64,000 nt of DNA, taken from NCBI RefSeq assembly GCF_023973825.1, contig NC_090123.1, forward strand, positions 975,501-1,039,500. The letters run 5' to 3'. This document shows positions 12,410-25,578 of this stretch, piece after piece (positions within the stretch are counted from its first letter, which is position 1; each line of letters starts with the position of its first letter). The translations under genes and the position numbers were made by a program. Below the pieces are notes generated by a model, which searched no databases, was not told the origin of the DNA, and worked only from the letters and a program-made list of their open reading frames with translations. Source of the DNA: Plasmodium brasilianum. Taxonomy: Eukaryota > Apicomplexa > Aconoidasida > Haemosporida > Plasmodiidae.

Positions 12410-15400
12410 ATGCTCCTTCCATCGATATACCGCTACTGTGCAGAGAAGAAAATTTATAGGTTTATCAGAACAGCTGCCTTAAATAACAAAATAAATATCA
12501 CAGGGGGGGATGGGGCAAAAAAAAAAAAAAAAAATTAAGCTCAAAAACTACTAAATATATTAATTATCTTTTTCTGAAAAGGAAAAAAGTAGAAGAACAA
12601 ATACGTTTTAATAATATAAAAAGGAAACAACTAAAAGATATATCAACTCCATTTCATGTTATTTATAAAATTAAAAATAATCAATTACAGCTGGTGAAGA
12701 AATATCCCCATTTGGAAAATTCTTGTAAGCAGAATGAAGCAGAACAACAGCTCATCAGTGATAAAAATGGACCAACCAGTGGTCATTTAAGAAATGCGGG
12801 TACTAAGTCTAACCAAATTTATTATGTCAAAGATAAAGGAAAAAATGCAAATAAGTATTTGCAGATTGACACTAATATGAATATAGAAAAGAATGTAATA
12901 CTAACAGTGATGCACACAGATAGAAACGTACTTCATAAGGGTAAAGACAAGCTTTTTGATAAGTACACAAAGGAGTGTACATTTTATCCTTGTGATAATA
13001 TTAGAGCAAACAAAAAATGGAGCAATTTAAAAAGTATGAATAGCATTAATAATATTATCGAAATAAGAAAAAATAAAGACATAAACAATTTGTACTTGAT
13101 AACAAGTTTAATAAATATATATCATGAAAATGGTTACAACTATTTAGTTCTAAATGTAATGAAACAGCTAAAATATTTGCAGTACTATATGAATATTAGA
13201 CAACTAAGTCTAATCATGTATAACTTGTACAAATTTTATTTTATAAGTATCATAAGGAACATATTTTCAAAGGACGATATGGCAAATATGGACGCCTATT
13301 TCGATTCGTTTTACGTGTTGGACGACCACGTGTTCCGGCGTAGTGTAAGTAGTAGCAGTGTAAGTAGTAACAGTGTAAGTAGTAACAGTGTAAGTAGTAA
13401 CAGTGTAAGTAGTAACAGTGTAAGTAGTAACAGTGTAAGTAGTAACAGTGTAAGTAGTAACAGTGTAAGTAGTAACAGTGTAAGTAGTAACAGTGTAAGT
13501 AGTAGCAGTGTAAGCAGTAACAGTGTAAGTAGTAGCAGGGGTAGCGGTGGCGATCACATGAGGTACGCCATGGTCGAGCCCAGCTTGATAAGGGCGTTTC
13601 TCATATCGTTGGTCAGCAACCTGAAGAAGGATTTACATGACGAAAAGGATATGAATGTGTTGAGCAAAATAATTTTCGTTTTTTCCTTTTTCCATGTCCA
13701 TGATAAACAATTGTATGAGATGTTAATTGACAGAATTTTAAAAAGTGTTCACATAAAGAGTAATCATAAAATTAATTATTTTTCCTTAATATCCTTGGCT
13801 TTTGAAAAGCTAAATTTATACTACTCCAAAATTTCCTTTATACATTCTTATATTATTACAAAGAAAATGAAAAAATTGACAAAAACAGCACAAACATTTT
13901 TTATGACCAATAAATATAAAAGAAAAAAATTAAAACAAGTCAACTTATTTGATGTACATAAAAAAAAAAAAAAATTTCTCTAATTCATCTGAAGGATTTA
14001 CTCACCTATATGTACGTAATGAACAGAAATAATCTAAAGAACAATAAATTTGTTCTCACCTTATTAAATTATGCTAGTTGCTACTTCAACCAAAGTAGGG
14101 CAAGTGGACAAGCCACTTGCTATAAGTACTCATACTCTCAGAGTGTTAGCACCATTAGCCACACTAGTGGTATTTGCAGGGTTTACCCTACGAGTGTGCT
14201 ATCCTCAAAGGATGAACGCATAACAGCAAATGGTGTACGCAATAACTGCTTGATGTATTTTACAAGTTTGAAAAATAATAATTTTAAGTGTACCCGAGAT
14301 GACGATTTGAAAAGGGAAAAAAGAAAAACGATGTTGTTCTCATACAGTAATATGATTCTCAAAAGTAATACGAAAAATAAAAAATTAAATAAATTTTTAG
14401 CCCTCTATTCGTTATATAAAATAAATAAAAATACTCATCGTAGTAATTTACCAAAGGGTTACTACACAAACTGCATTTCGTTAGCTGAGCAAAGGGATGT
14501 AGGTGCGAGGGGTATCTATGCAATAGATAGTAACGTAACTGGTATTGACGTAACTGGTATTGACGTAACTGGTATTGACGTAACTGGTATTGACGTAACT
14601 GGTATTGACGTAACTGGTATTGACGTAACTGGTATTGACGTAACTGGTATTGACGTAACTGGTATTGACGTAACTGGTAGTAACGTAACTGGTAGTAATG
14701 TAACTGGTAGTAACGTAACTGGTAGTAACGTCAGTGGTAGCGATATTACCGCCGGTGGGGGCTTCACTACATTGCAGAGGGCAGAACTGGACGATGGAAG
14801 AATGATGCGTGGAAGGATGGCTCATACTGATTCTGCTCAATGTGTATCCATAAACAGGGGAGATAAATGTTCTTCCACAAGACAAAGGGGAAATTGCGAA
14901 GAAAACGTAGATCGAACTGCGCAAAAAGGGGGATATATCAGTACTGTTGTTGGTGGTTCTACTGAAAATTATGGTAGTGTTAGTGGTTCCGTTGCTTACC
15001 GGGGGAACTTCCCCGCACGTGAGAAGAAGGACGGTGTTATGATTACAGGTAAACCGTTCATAAATTGCTACAACATTAATTTATTTTCTCTTACATTAGT
15101 GTTGCATCATTTGGTGCATTATGATTATCTATATTTAAAAAAAGTTGAAGCTTTCAATAGTTTAGTTAAGTTATACTTAGATCTAATAAGAAGTACGAAA
15201 TTACGAAATATGCATTATTTTTACACTTATCGAATTATTGAAATTAATAGAAAGATAAATATTTTTAATAATTTTATTATCAAATTATTATATTCCTCCA
15301 TTTTGTTTAAATGTAGCACTGACAATCTTTTTAACAAGTCAATCATTCTCAGTTTTTACGCACATAATGTTTGTTTCTATTTGATTATGTTATATGAACA

Positions 15401-17189
15401 ATTAGTAAAAAGCAAAATAAAAGACTACGTTTTGAATGATGCAGTACACACATATATATTGAATTTCCTTAAGTATAGTAATAATGTTGAAGAGGGGGCT
15501 GATCACTTGCTCTATCTTCGATGCTTAAAGGTTCTCTGTTTAGTGAAATGTAGAAGAATTGATGGATACAGGGATATAGGTATCCGTGGAAGCAGTAGCG
15601 TAGGCAGCAATGGAAGCAATCCTGTCAAGCGCAGGTATGTACTACGTAATGGCTTTATCACGGCCAGCCATAGCGATAGAGAAAATGTGGATCAGGAAAA
15701 GAGGGCAGTCATAGAGGAGTATGCGAATAGTTGGCCATATTTTGATTTTCAATTTTTAATTTTTAAAAATATGAAAAAAGTGAAATGGCGTTCTATCGAT
15801 AATTTGTGTTTATTAAAATTTTACAAATACATGAATAAATTAAAAAAAGTGGAAAATATTTGTAGGAATAGACGAAGTTATTGTGGTGACAAGGTCAGGC
15901 AGTTATCTGACGATGTGCACAATAAGATATGTAAAATAGTTAAAGAAAGAATTTATGACTTTTCTTTTTTAGATTTGATAAAATTGTACTTATATAGCAA
16001 TAAAGAATTAAAAAGGAAAGTATTTCATTTGGGATTCTTCTTCAATAATTTATTATCATCAGGGAGTAACATAATGGCAAAAAATGGAGATGATGTTTAC
16101 GCCTTTTTAATTTTTAAAACAACTATCACACACATGTGTTTAAGTGAGATATTAAAAAAAAAAAAAAAAAAGGGGAAATTTTTTATTAAACATTTTGAAG
16201 AAATTGGTGTAAAAATTCTAACCATGTACAAAAATTATGCACAGAAAAATATTGAAAAAATAAAAAAGAAATATTTATACCAAACAGTTGTGTATACTTT
16301 TTTATATTTGTGTATGCTTTTTCAAAAAAAGAATATAAAAAATTGTGAGCACAAAATGACAAACGAAAAAAAAAAAGTAAAAGAAAGAAAAAGAAAAAAA
16401 GGGATAGTGGAAAATTTGTTCGAAATTTTAAAAATTAGCCTGAACAACTGGTTATTCAGTACAGACGAAAGGAGTGTACTCATATACGTTTTTCTTTTAC
16501 ATATGCAAAATATACAAAGTAGAAATAAACAAATAAGAGCTTTATTTTTTAGCAAAAGGCATGCAGAAAATTTTGTACAAGTGGTTTCACCGCGTTGTAT
16601 GGAACAAATGAACAAAATATTTAGATCCCATTTTATTAGGTGCTCATCATGTATGACATATGTTAATCCATTACTTTTATTCTTTTTATTTAAATATATA
16701 ATATTTTTAAAGAATTACAAGAATAGAAAGGAAAAGAAAAATGTAGAACAACTTATTAACAGCAGTACTATATATCATCATCTCTTGAGTGCAAATAATG
16801 ACTATTGTTATCTCGACTTTATTTTTTATGCCATAAATAAAAATAATTTTATACTAAGCAACACTCTGTTTGATGATTTCACAAATATTTATTTTAATAA
16901 ACAAAATTATACCTACAAAAAGGGACCTACTATTACTGATAATTTTGTACACGCAGAAGGTGCAAATCCATACATATCAAGCCCACACATGCCAGGCATC
17001 CACACGTCAAGCACCCACGCGTACCATTTATGGGAATGGAATAAACTAATCAACGTTTTGTCAACAAACCAGAACGATCAGCATATATATAAAAGCATTG
17101 CTTATAACTTTATTGCTCGTAGGAGATCCATAGAGTACTCAATGAAAACTGCATTGAACATGAACAAAAAAGAAATGTTTTTCCTCTAG
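12410..17189 (+). CDS. Very large helical-repeat (HPR-like) protein, reading frame broken at two poly(A) tracts
   Basis: Three consecutive frames read as one protein. Fragment A starts at ATG 12410 (MLLPSIYRYCAEKKIYRFIR, a plausible mitochondrial leader) and runs into an 18-A tract at 12517-12534. Fragment B continues from that tract to a 15-A tract at 13960-13974. Fragment C runs from there to the stop at 17187-17189. Each join needs exactly one extra A, giving about 1,593 residues; alternatively the junctions are introns or slippage sites. The helical segments (e.g. LYLITSLINIYHENGYNYLV, INLFSLTLVLHHLVHYDYLY) resemble heptatricopeptide/RAP-type organellar RNA-binding proteins of apicomplexans, but no RAP domain is visible at the C-terminus. 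Two in-frame minisatellites encode SVSSN and GIDVT repeats. The equivalent P. falciparum gene lies next to OPRT on the same strand (memory). Function is inferred only. Confidence 0.75.
13345..13545 (+). repeat. In-frame 15-bp minisatellite encoding Ser-Val-Ser-Ser-Asn repeats
   Basis: About 13 copies of AGTGTAAGTAGTAAC inside the HPR-like gene. Most copies are identical at the nucleotide level; a few have AGC for AAC. The period of 15 keeps the frame. Confidence 0.95.
14533..14730 (+). repeat. In-frame 15-bp minisatellite encoding Gly-Ile-Asp-Val-Thr, then Gly-Ser-Asn-Val-Thr
   Basis: About nine copies of GTAACTGGTATTGAC followed by four or five with AGTAAC in place of ATTGAC. It is in the third fragment of the HPR-like gene. 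The near-identity of copies points to recent expansion. Confidence 0.95.
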
Positions 17190-17242
17190 CCCTGAAAGAG
17201 GAGAAGCCATCCGGTAGAGTATACGTAACGCGATAATTCAAG

Positions 17243-17291
<49 letters not shown>

Positions 17292-18743
17292 GTACACACA
17301 TTAGTATACATCTATACATGTGTGTGTACATGTTTATAAATAGCTACTCTCACGTCTGTCAAACAATGTACAGAGCTTTTCAAAACACATATTCCAATAT
17401 ATGCTTGTTTTTTGTTTTTTGTTGTTTTTTCATTTTTGTTAAGGAAAACAACTATCCGAATTTAAAATTTTTTTTTGTACATTAGTATCTGCTATATGTT
17501 AATTTCAATGTTAACCTTAGTTTTGACTTCATCTTACTCAACTTCCAACGCTACTTCTACCTTTGCTTTAATTTCCTCGTTTGTTATGAATCAACTCTGT
17601 CACTTGAGCTCTTGAGGCTTGTACCTCTGCGCCCATCCATTTCATTGTTTACTTTAATGTGTTAAATTTGCAGCTCTTTAATTAACTTTTGAACTTTTTG
17701 TATTCCCCACGTCAGTTACAGTTGCTGTTAGTATTTTGCTCACAATTATAAGTTTTAATTAATTAATTAGTATTAATCTGTTCTAATATTTTTTCTTTTT
17801 TTTCTTTTTTTTCCGACTACTTATGTACGAACAATTTCACATTTTACCTTCCTCTTTCGTAGTGTTACCTTATCAATATATGCCGCGTTACGCATAAATG
17901 TCCGCGGTCTATATTCATGCGAACATCCACAAGTACATCCATATATACAAATGTATATCCATCCTTCCACACATGCATATCTGTAGGCTCAATAAATTTA
18001 ACAGCATGGAAGTGCGCACATTTCTCTTTCTACATTTATTTTTGATTAACAGTTGATGTAGTGTACAAACTCCGCTGTACAGGTAGGAATCACGTTCGGC
18101 CTCTTTTGAAGCAGAAAAAATAAAAATAAAAATACGAAGTAAAATTAAAAAGTAAAAAAAAAAATAAATAAATAAAATAAAGTGGAAGAATGTATATATA
18201 TGCACGTATATATACATATATGCGCGTACGTATGCATATACGCATTTATATATGTGCATTATTTTATTTCATTTTAGCGATTTTGAAAATAAATAAATAA
18301 AATAAAATAATTGGCTAGTCGTATTTTGAAAAAAAAAAAAAAATTTTAAGTTTTTAATGATTTATTTTTCATGCTGTAGAAGAAAACCCACCTTTTTTTT
18401 TTTTTTTTTCTCCTTTTTTTACTTCCTTTTTTATGGACCTCCATGGAGCTGTTAAAAAGAGGAATATAAATAGAAATACGCATGTATATACAAGTATATA
18501 TATATATATATATATACGTATATCTGTGCATATGTATGAGTATATATATGCATATGTATTATGCATGTAGGGCCTTTGCTTACATAAATGAAAGAACAAG
18601 CCTCAGCCCCCCCTCCCTCCTATCCCTGCTGCTTTTATTTAGGTTCCATTTTTTTTTACACATTTTGCAATTTTTTTTCATTCTAATATTTATTGGCCAA
18701 ACTTATCACACTGAACATTTTTCTCTTGTCAATTATTATAAAG
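17190..18743. other. Intergenic region between two plus-strand genes
   Basis: Contains a (TA)n block (17,247-17,290), a less AT-biased stretch around 17,500-17,720 with no open frame, another TA block near 18,500 and a pyrimidine-rich run (18,600-18,640) upstream of OPRT. It probably holds the OPRT promoter and 5' UTR. No gene is seen. Confidence 0.65.
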
Positions 18744-19505
18744 ATGAAAATAGAATACAGCAACGCAAGTAATTTAACAGATGAGGATTTATATGGCAAG
18801 TATGTACAGCTTCGTAAGAGCATAGATATGGAAAAGGGCACTACCCATAGTGACTACATTAAAGAAATGAAGGACTTATTAATGGCTGTCCTTTTAAAAT
18901 ATAAAGCTATAAAATTTGGCGATTTCGTTTTAAAATCAAAAAGAAAATCGAAATATTTTTTTTCAAGTGGCGTTCTTAATAATATTGTTTCAGCAAATAT
19001 TATTTCCTTTTTAATAGCTAACTTAATTTTGACAAAGAATATTCCTTTTGATTATTTACTTGGGGCATCTTATAAAGGAATTCCAATTGTTACTCTGACT
19101 AGCCATTTCTTATTTAGTTCCAATAAATTTGCAAATGTTTTTTATTTATATGATAGAAAGGAAAAAAAAGAATATGGTGATAAGACCGCTATTGTTGGAA
19201 ATATAGATGAACAGGACACCACTATTATTGACAATGGTAATACTAATCATAGTAAAGAAAAAAATGTAATAATTATTGATGATGTATTTACTTGTGGTAC
19301 TGCTTTAGGAGAAATAATAAATAAATTGAAATGCTATCATAATTTGAAAGTTATAGCTTTTATTGTTCTTCTTAATAGAAATGAATATGAAATAAATGAA
19401 ATGAATGAAAAAGTTTATTTTAAAGATTTATTTGAGCAAAAATTTCATATCCCCCTGTACAGTATTCTTAGCTACAACGAGGACCTTGAGCATATCATTG
19501 GATAG
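18744..19505 (+). CDS. OPRT: Orotate phosphoribosyltransferase
   Basis: The 253-residue protein transfers the phosphoribosyl group of PRPP to orotate to make OMP, the fifth step of pyrimidine synthesis. The parasite depends on this because it cannot salvage pyrimidines. Diagnostic features are FDYLLGASYKGIP (102-114), the loop motif YDRKEKKEYGDK (136-147) corresponding to the RKEAKDHG-type catalytic loop of the family, and the PRPP-binding motif VIIIDDVFTCGTALGE (175-190). A short low-complexity insert (about 153-172) sits before the PRPP motif. I chose ATG 18744 because the sequence from there (MKIEYSNASNLTDEDLYGKY) matches the expected Plasmodium N-terminal region; the frame is open slightly further upstream without an ATG. 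In Plasmodium OPRT and OMP decarboxylase are separate proteins that form a complex; OMPDC is not in this window. Confidence 0.95.
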   Translation: MKIEYSNASNLTDEDLYGKYVQLRKSIDMEKGTTHSDYIKEMKDLLMAVLLKYKAIKFGDFVLKSKRKSKYFFSSGVLNNIVSANIISFLIANLILTKNIPFDYLLGASYKGIPIVTLTSHFLFSSNKFANVFYLYDRKEKKEYGDKTAIVGNIDEQDTTIIDNGNTNHSKEKNVIIIDDVFTCGTALGEIINKLKCYHNLKVIAFIVLLNRNEYEINEMNEKVYFKDLFEQKFHIPLYSILSYNEDLEHIIG

Positions 19506-20710
19506 GAAACTGTGGAAGGGAAATATTTTTACCTTTTATTTTTCTTTTTTTTTGCAACTATTTGGACTTATATTTTGCTTTTATTTTGCCTTTACTTTGA
19601 TTTTTTTCCCTTTCCCTTTACCTCTATTTTATTTTTTGTTTTATTTTTTTTTTCCCATTTTTTGATTTTTTTTTGTCATGAATTTACATTTTTCATAAGT
19701 GTTTCAAACGCAAAAAAATAAGATAAAAGTAAGAGGAGTACGTATAACTTAATACGTAAAAATGTTCTGTAGGTACATGTATATATTATTACCTATATGC
19801 GAACATATTGCATACATACATATACGTATATTCTTAGTATATATATATATAATACCTATATAAAATAAACAAAGAATGATTAACACAAATATGGGGTGAT
19901 AAATGAAGACAGGAAAAAATAAAAATTTTATTAAGTAAAAATAAGGAAAAAAAAAAGAAAAGTACGCAATGCAAAATAATGAATAAAAAAAAAAAAAAAT
20001 TTTAAATTATTTAATCATTAAATTAAAAAATGTTCACATCACTGTGTTGTATAGGTAGAGTATGTGTGCGTATGCACAAGTATGTATATATCTACATGCA
20101 CATGTACATACAAATATACATATATTTCTTCTTTTTCCAACACCTTTTTTCATATACTTTGGGGTCATTTTTTTAAAAAAAAATATGAACAATTCTTGTA
20201 AAGATAAAAATATACAAAAAAGGAAATTGGCACTTGGTGTATACTTGGAAAATCTCCAAAACACAAAAACGTTGAAAAAAAAAAAAAAAATTTTATTATT
20301 GCTTGTTCATGCTTTTATTTTATATCATTGCTTGTTCACGCTTTTATTTTATATCATTGCTTGTTCACGCTTTTATTTTATATTATTGCTTGTTCATGCT
20401 TTTATTTTATATTATTACTTGTTCACGCTTTTATTTTATATTATTACTTGTTCACGCTTTTATTTTATATCATTGCTTGTTCACGCTTTTATTTTATATT
20501 ATTACTTGTTTACGCTTTTATTTTATATTATTACTTGTTCACGCTTTTATTTTATATCATTGCTTGTTCACGCTTTTATTTTATATTATTACTTGTTCAT
20601 GCTTTTATTTTATATTATTACTTGTTCATGCTTTTATTTTTTTGTATTATCTTTCCCCTTTGCTTACAATTTTATATATAAATACATACATATGCCCAAC
20701 AGATAAATTA
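19506..20710. other. Convergent 3' region between OPRT and the Rab gene
   Basis: Holds T-rich 3' UTR-like sequence, a (TA)n block near 19,840 and the 29-bp minisatellite at 20,297-20,640. The three long Leu/Phe/His-rich ORFs in all plus frames are produced by that repeat. No gene is seen. Confidence 0.75.
20297..20640. repeat. 29-bp minisatellite, about 12 copies
   Basis: Unit of the type CTTGTTCACGCTTTTATTTTATATCATTG (two blocks: CTTGTTCACGCTTTTATTTT and ATATCATTG). Variation is confined to C/T at a few sites (CAC/CAT, ATCATTG/ATTATTA). It lies between convergent gene ends, close to the stop codon of the Rab gene. Confidence 0.95.
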
Positions 20711-22632
20711 TTAGCAACACTTTTTTTTATTATCCTTAACTGGTTTTGCGTTCAAGTTTATGTGTGTCCTTCCTTTTTGCTGATTTTCAAGTTGAGACTT
20801 ATTTTTTATTTCATATGCCATCGTTTTAAACGCCTGTTCAACATTATGGGCTATTTTAGCTGAGGTTTCTAAAAATTGAATATTACAACTATCGGCTAAT
20901 TCTTTTCCTTCTTCATAACTTACACTTCGATCATTTTTTAAATCTATTTTATTCCCTATCAGTATTTTTTGAACATCCTCCGAAGCATACCTTTGAAAAG
21001 AACAAATCATAATGACAATGAGGAGGGTGCACACACACACACACATGCACATATATATATATACATACATTTTACGCAATACAATGTAATAATTTCATAT
21101 TTTAAAAAGTGACGAATTTTTCTCTTCGTTGATCAATTTTTTATGCTCACTTTTCTATCTCAATTATCCAGTTTTTGACGTTATTGAAACTGTCTCTATC
21201 TGTCACATCGTATACTATGATAATACCTGACATGTTCAGAAAAGATGAAAAAAATGCGCAATAAGGAAGTAGAAAGGTGTACACACAAGCGCGTACATAA
21301 TTATATCCATACATATACGCATATGTTTTACATATATTCGCATGAACATGTTCATAAACTCCATAAAATCATTAACATGTGCATTATTTCAACATGAACT
21401 TTATTTAATTATTTAATAAAAAAAAAAAAAACCTTGCGCTCCTCTATAATATGATGATGTTATTGTTCTGAACCTTTCCTGTCCCGCTGTATCCCACTAT
21501 AATTATTAAAAAAAAAAAAAAATTTTTTACATTTCGTTACGCATTTATTTTTATAATTTTTACTTTTGTCACTTTTACTGCTATCATTGTTATTTTACTA
21601 TATGAACTTATACATATACTTAAATATAAATGTACATATGCTATTATTACTATTTGCAATTTTATTATTTTATCATCAATTTCTATAGTTTTAATTTTGA
21701 AGTCCACTCCTATTGTGCTAATGTAACTATCTGTGTAGGTATCATCCTAAAAAAAAAAAAAAAAAATCAAACTTATGTTCTCTCAACAACATAATTATTT
21801 AATTTGTGCAAAATATTTAGTACATTAAATTTTTGTTATATCATCATTTCCATACGAACATGTTGATATAACGTTTTTCTATATTTTCCTTTTTTTCTTG
21901 TATTTTAAATAATGCAAAAAAGTAGATATATTAGTTTCACAAATTCTTCCTTTTCATGATATTACATATATAACTAAAGTCACATGTCTGAGTAATAATA
22001 AATTTTTTCTTTCTTTTTTCTTTAAATGTTTTTATATTTTTGTTACGGCAAAACGAAGGAGTAAACAGGATTTCCCAACACCACTATCTCCAATTAACAA
22101 AATTTTGAATAAGCTATCACTGGAAATGGGAAAATAACGAAAAGGAATACAATGTTGTGCATACATGTATGTGTGTATATGTGTATGGGCGTATATATGT
22201 ATATTTTTATATTTGTATGTGTGTATATATGTATATGTGTAAGTGTATATATGTATATGTGTAAGTGTATATATGTATATGTGTAAGTGTATATATATAT
22301 TGTATGTATTTATGTATGTATAACTGCAGTATACAACTGAGGGTACAAATATGCGTATTCGCAAGGAACTACATGTAGTTAATAAATAAAAACAACACAC
22401 AAACATATATATACATACACATATATACTATACATACACATATATACTATACATACACATATATACTATACATACACATATATACTATACATACACATAT
22501 ATATATACACATACATATACATGTATATACATGTATGTAAGCACTTGCAAATACTTTAAACATTGTGGCACATGAACATATATATTTATTTTTGAATGCT
22601 TTAAATGTGAAAACTTACTAGCTATCATTCAT
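20711..22632 (-). CDS. RAB1B: Rab1-type small GTPase, six exons
   Basis: Coding exons (minus) are 22619-22632, 22047-22119, 21651-21746, 21433-21496, 21151-21226 and 20711-20990. All have GT-AG borders and consistent phases and give 200 residues. Motifs: P-loop GDSGVGKS (15-22), effector region [22 protein letters not shown] (62-68), NKID (121-124), ETSAK, and a C-terminal Cys-Cys for double geranylgeranylation. The switch and inter-switch sequences are those of Rab1, which controls ER-to-Golgi vesicle traffic. The Rab1b symbol rests on synteny with OPRT and the -CC tail rather than on a comparison with all parasite Rabs. The first coding exon has only 14 bases, and the second intron boundary splits Tyr5. 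Confidence 0.95.
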
Positions 22633-23227
22633 TTTGGGTTACAAAAATTCTATATTTATTAAAAATGAAAAAAATAAAATAATAAAAAACAAAAAAAAAA
22701 AGGAAAAAACATGAAAGAACATGAAAAAAATATGAAAAAAACATGAAAAAAAAAAAAAAAAAAAAAATACAATTGTCAATCAAATGTAATATTTAGAATT
22801 AACATTAAATTTGAAAAAAAAAGAAAACGAGTGGGGGGAAAAAAAAAAAAAAGAAGAAGAAAAAAAGTAAAATAAAATATAAAAAAAAAAGATAATAACG
22901 CGTAAAAAATAATTATGTTTGTTCATCTATATGAAAAATTAATGATAGAAAAAAAAATCATACATGTATATATTTATATATATGTATATATTTATATATA
23001 TGTATATACTTATATATATATGTATATATTTATATATATATGTACATATGTACATAGTACGTATGTATACCTTTATGTATAACGTATGCAGCATTAACAT
23101 AATGATTATAACGCGTTATATGTAAATGTTCATTTATATATTACATATTCAAACAAAAAAATAGAAAAAAAAAAAATAAATAAATTATGAACATGTTCAT
23201 AAAATAAAAAAATAAAATATATAGTAA

Positions 23228-23455
23228 AATAGTAATATACAAAACAGTAAAATACAAAACAGTAAAATACAAAACAGTAAAATACAAAACAGTAAAATAC
23301 AAAACAGTAAAATACAAAACAGTAAAATACAAAACAGTAAAATACAAAACAGTAAAATACAAAACAGTAAAATACTAAATAGTTAAATACTGAACAGTAA
23401 AATACTAAATAGTTAAATACTGAACAGTAAAATACTAAATAGTAAAATGCAAAAT
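23228..23455. repeat. 15-bp minisatellite TAAAATACAAAACAG
   Basis: About ten near-perfect copies, then degenerate ones with CTAAATAGT and CTGAACAG. It lies in the long divergent intergenic region, and its length is a multiple of three, which gives an artificial Tyr-Phe-Thr-Val-Leu ORF on the minus strand. Confidence 0.95.
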
Positions 23456-24123
23456 ATAAAATGAAAAGATTGATTTGTTGGTATAAGCATATAACACATT
23501 TAAAATAATAGCGATACTGAAATAAATTCTAAACATGTTTATAAAAAAGAAAAAAAAAAAAAAATTCATATTTTTGGAAATATAAGGAAAGTTACAGATT
23601 TACGCGGATAATTTTTCGCATGTGTACAAAAAGGAATAAAATACAGGAAAAAGATAAAATAAATAATAAATAAACTAAAGGAACAAAATGAGCATGATAA
23701 ACATAAGGAACAAAACGAACATGATGATGCCACAGGAAAGTAGCATAGTCATAATACTAGCACAATATATGACCATAACACAGCGTAGAGTAAAATGAGA
23801 ATTACATATTTACCTACATATACATATGTACATATATACGTGTATACATGACAAAATAAACGTGTATTTCCCGTTTTCCAACGACATATTATTATACAAT
23901 ACAGTATTATCTCTAAGAGCATAGCATAAATTCATATTTTTGCATTTTTTTTTTTTTTTTATCTTACAGTGTTACAATTTCTTTTATTAAATATTTTCCC
24001 TTGTATTATGTATATACATACGTATATATAAACATAAATGTATTATAAATGCACTTGGAATAATATCATAAAGATACTATATTTTGCATATATGAAACGT
24101 GTTACATAGTTCTTGAAGTGTAG

Positions 24124-24176
<53 letters not shown>

Positions 24177-24927
24177 GTATATGTGTATATGCAAATATGC
24201 GCTTCCTAACAGTATTTTATGTGTTAAATAACGTTATTACGATTGTATATGAACCATAATTAAATTAACGTTTCCAAAGCATGCACGTACACACATACGG
24301 ACATACATATTTACATACATACACATATACGTATAAACATACGTACACACACCTACATAGACATGCGCACGCTTTTATGCTTCTTTAACAATCAACGGAA
24401 TGAATGTTGTACCCCATTCTTGTGATAGGATAATTTTCCTTCAAAAATGAAGAAATAATAAGACACTTTTTTTTTTATGAATAGGCAAGGAATTATGAAC
24501 TAAAAATAGGAGGGAGAATAAAAAGGAAATCAAAAAAAAAAAAAAAAAAAAAAAAAAGAACCTAAGAAGGTACACAGTTAAACATTAAAAGGTTAATACA
24601 GCATAACGATGACAGTGTATTATGCAATGAAAAGTATACCAGTCGTTTTTATGTTTATAATTGTTTATTCCCGTACGCACTCATTAAGGGTGGAATTAAA
24701 GAAATAACAAATTTAAATGATAATAACGTAATGAATGGAATATTCTTGTTTTCCATTCGTAATTTATGTATGACAACATGCGCAAATTCCTGGCTTCCTA
24801 TGTATAATAATGTCCAAAAAACAGAAAAAGATAATTTAAAGGAAAACTTTTTCCTACAATCGTTCCTTTCTCTTTCATTTTATAAGTAACGAATTAACTT
24901 AATGATACACATGTTCACACACCTGTT

Positions 24928-24962
<35 letters not shown>

Positions 24963-25547
24963 GATTATGTATTGTTAACGTAAATTTTGCCCATTCATAT
25001 TGGACTTAAAAAGCGGATTAAGAGTTGTAATAAGGTAAAGAATGAGTAAAAAAATAAGATAAAAAATGAGCGAAAAGTAAGATAAAAAATGAAAAAAAAT
25101 GAACGGAAAAAATATGATTTTATTTTCCCTCCTTTCGTTTTTGCCTTTTTACCTTATTACCTTTTCACCTTATTACCTTTTCGCGTTTTTACACCTTTTC
25201 ACGTTTTTCTTAACATAAGCATGGAGCCTCCTCAGCATCGATATTTCATTAATTTTATTTTTATAATTTTGTGCTCTTCTGATAATATATGAAAAAAATG
25301 TTATATGTCATTCTAGACTTTTTGGTTTTACTTGACTTTTTTATTTATATCTATGCACTTGGTTGAAGCATTCTGCTAATACAAAAAAAAAAAAAACAAA
25401 AAAATTAAAAAAAAAAAAAGATGAAATGCCTTTAATGCAATATACAGAACAGGGGAAGATCCGCCTTAATTTACATTCACAGAAATGCACATCAATTTAT
25501 CCGTTTAACTATTTACCTAGTTTAATATAAATGATTGAAACTTTTTT

Positions 25548-25578
<31 letters not shown>

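Noticed and set aside
20303..20863. Three overlapping 117-214-codon ORFs rich in Phe, Leu, His and Tyr
   Set aside because: They are readings of the 29-bp minisatellite in all three frames.
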